The notes beneath the pieces are model-generated. The model saw nothing but the letters and a program-made list of their open reading frames with translations. It searched no databases and was not told the DNA's origin. The position numbers were made by a program, and so were the translations under genes. This document shows positions 4,856-6,324 of a stretch of DNA of 6,324 nt, in pieces. How positions within the stretch are numbered: position 1 is the first letter of the stretch; each line of letters begins with the position of its first letter. This DNA is from an uncultured Caryophanales bacterium (GTDB lineage: Bacteria > Bacillota_I > Bacilli_A > RFN20 > CAG-826): NCBI GenBank assembly GCA_947303105.1, contig CAMYXQ010000051.1:1-6324 (forward strand), in the 5' to 3' direction.

Positions 4856-6324
4856 TTCTAAGCGAGAAACTCAAAAGCCAGATCGCCCTTTTGCCCGACG
4901 CCCCCGGCGTCTATCTCATGAAGGACGCCAGCGACGCGATCATCTACATTGGCAAAGCCAAAAACCTCAAGAAACGGGTATCCCAATACTTTTTGCGGCC
5001 CCAAGAAGGCAAGGTTTTGGCAATGGTCACGCACGTCGACCATTTCGATTTCATCCTGGTCCACAACGAGAAAGAGGCTTTCATCCTCGAGATGAATCTC
5101 ATCCAAACCCATTACCCCCGATACAACATCATGATGATGGACAACAGCCATTATCCCTATATCGCCGTCCGCAAAGACGATGCCCGGCTGACCCTGACGC
5201 GGAATACCAAGGACAAACGGAACTTCTATTTCGGCCCGTTCCCCAACGGCGGGGACGCGAAGAGGACGATCCAAATCCTCGACGCCATCTACCCGACCCG
5301 GAAATGCCGGACCTTGCCGAAGAAGCCGTGCCTTTATTATTCGCTCCATCAATGCATGGCCCCGTGCATCCACTCGATCTCCGAAGAACGCTACGCCGAC
5401 CTCTACGCCAAAGTGAAACGCTTCCTCGACGGCAACACCGAAGAAGCCATCGCTCTCTTAAAAGAGAGAATGATTAAAGCGGCCGAGGAGATGCGCTACG
5501 AAGACGCCGGCGAATACAAGAAGATGATCGATGCCATCAAGGCGACGACCGCCAAACAAACCGCGGAGATCAATAACGATAAGACGAGCCGCGACATCAT
5601 CGGCTATGCCGAACGCGAAGGCTACCGCTCGGTGGCCATCCTCACTTATCGGAGAGGGATGTTGCTCGGCAAGCAGACCCAAGTCTTCGGCGCCTTCGGC
5701 GACATCGAAGAGCAGCTCGCCGAATTCCTCGCCTCATACTACTCGGCCAACCAGGCCCCGTCCGAGATCCTTTGCCGCGTCCCCGGCATCGCCGAGGAAC
5801 TCGCGGCCTATGATGAAGCCATCAAAGTGGTGGCCCCCAAAGAAGGGCGCTTGGCCGACCTCGTCGACATGGCCGCCCTCAATGCGAGACAAGGGCTCGA
5901 CGCCCATTTCATGTCGGCCCGTTTGGAAGACGACAAACTCGGATTATTGAACGAACTCGGTGACCTTTTGAACATCGGAACCCCATATCGTATCGAATTG
6001 TTCGATAACTCCCATCTGCAAGGGGCGGAGGCCGTCGGAGCCCTCGTCGTCTTCGTCAACGGGATGCCAAACAAGAAAATGTATCGGAAGTATCGCCTGG
6101 CCGAAGAGAACGCCGGCGATGACTATCACTCGATGAAAGAGGTCACATACCGAAGGTATAACCGCCTCAAAGAGGAAGGGCAATCCTTCCCCGACCTCCT
6201 TCTCGTCGACGGCGGGCTTCCCCAAATCCACGCCGCCCTCGAAGGCCTCGATGCGGCTGATGTGACCCTCAATGTGTTCGGTTTGTACAAGAACGACAAA
6301 CACCAGACCGAAGGCCTCATCGAC
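4852..6324 (+). CDS. uvrC: Excinuclease ABC subunit C, C-terminus cut by the window end
   Basis: UvrC makes both incisions around a lesion in nucleotide excision repair, working with UvrA and UvrB. The frame is open for 491 codons to the window edge; the family is usually about 600 residues. The N-terminal GIY-YIG nuclease (about 14-95) shows PGVYLMKD, IIYIGKAKNLKKRV with Tyr21, Tyr32 and Arg42, and likely Glu80. Cys152, 160, 168 and 172 match the cysteine cluster reported to hold a 4Fe-4S centre in E. coli UvrC. The UVR motif that binds UvrB is at about 201-235. The RNase H-like nuclease has FDNSH (Asp385) and LLVDGG (Asp453); its third catalytic residue, a His, and the HhH tail lie outside the window. 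The ATG at 4852 overlaps the mutS2 TGA. A GGAGGGG at 4826-4832 is 19 bases away, too far for a normal SD, so translational coupling is likely. Confidence 0.96.
   Translation, partial: MILSEKLKSQIALLPDAPGVYLMKDASDAIIYIGKAKNLKKRVSQYFLRPQEGKVLAMVTHVDHFDFILVHNEKEAFILEMNLIQTHYPRYNIMMMDNSHYPYIAVRKDDARLTLTRNTKDKRNFYFGPFPNGGDAKRTIQILDAIYPTRKCRTLPKKPCLYYSLHQCMAPCIHSISEERYADLYAKVKRFLDGNTEEAIALLKERMIKAAEEMRYEDAGEYKKMIDAIKATTAKQTAEINNDKTSRDIIGYAEREGYRSVAILTYRRGMLLGKQTQVFGAFGDIEEQLAEFLASYYSANQAPSEILCRVPGIAEELAAYDEAIKVVAPKEGRLADLVDMAALNARQGLDAHFMSARLEDDKLGLLNELGDLLNIGTPYRIELFDNSHLQGAEAVGALVVFVNGMPNKKMYRKYRLAEENAGDDYHSMKEVTYRRYNRLKEEGQSFPDLLLVDGGLPQIHAALEGLDAADVTLNVFGLYKNDKHQTEGLID

Noticed and set aside
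4858..5373. A 171-codon minus-strand open frame opposite uvrC, and similar ones at 5944-6303 and 3758-4162
   Set aside because: They are antisense shadows of uvrC and mutS2 whose plus-strand reading contains catalytic motifs; the minus translations have no family features.
1..6324. Mobile element, CRISPR array, tRNA/rRNA, toxin-antitoxin or phage-defence cassette
   Set aside because: Apart from three short intergenic spacers (64, 38 and 59 bp) the window is filled by recognisable housekeeping genes, and I saw no terminal repeats, spaced repeats or RNA-gene signatures.
4852..6324. A truncated or degenerate uvrC
   Set aside because: The reading frame is intact and motif-complete to the window edge; the missing C-terminal part simply lies beyond the given sequence.

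Overview
The window looks like an ordinary chromosomal housekeeping segment from a Bacillota (Firmicutes) genome, probably of the Bacilli/Erysipelotrichia/RF39-type lineages. It carries an RNase HIII with its N-terminal TBP-like domain, a MutS2-Smr protein and an lspA-rluD (ylyB) pair, a combination typical of that phylum. TGA serves as a stop codon (lspA and mutS2), so the standard bacterial code applies and not the Mycoplasma code. Most of the DNA is fairly GC-rich with strongly C-ending codons (GCC, CTC, ATC). The lineage placement is inference; I ran no database search.

Layout. (1) 1-195: 3' end of lspA, overlapping rluD (176-1090) by 20 bp; the pair ends at a weak hairpin/T-tract. (2) 1156-1527: yccF, a small two-repeat membrane protein with its own TATAAT promoter and Shine-Dalgarno (SD) site. 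(3) 1544-1565: a strong hairpin that can stop transcription from both directions between convergent yccF and rnhC. (4) 1566-2483, minus strand: rnhC (RNase HIII). (5) 2484-2542: a 59-bp divergent promoter region. (6) 2543-4855: mutS2, coupled by ATGA to (7) uvrC, 4852 to the window end, lacking roughly its last 100 codons.

Functional theme. lspA matures lipoproteins and rluD modifies 23S rRNA. rnhC, mutS2 and uvrC form a divergent nucleic-acid maintenance cluster: RNA-DNA hybrid removal, branched DNA or collided-ribosome processing, and excision repair.

I see no transposon, CRISPR array, tRNA, rRNA, prophage or toxin-antitoxin genes, and no clearly new system. The best leads are small. The rnhC/mutS2 promoters are placed so that both mRNAs should be leaderless. 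MutS2 has altered D-loop and Smr LDLR motifs. AT-rich, atypical-codon patches lie inside rluD and rnhC, and the rnhC patch contains a perfect 9-bp inverted repeat.
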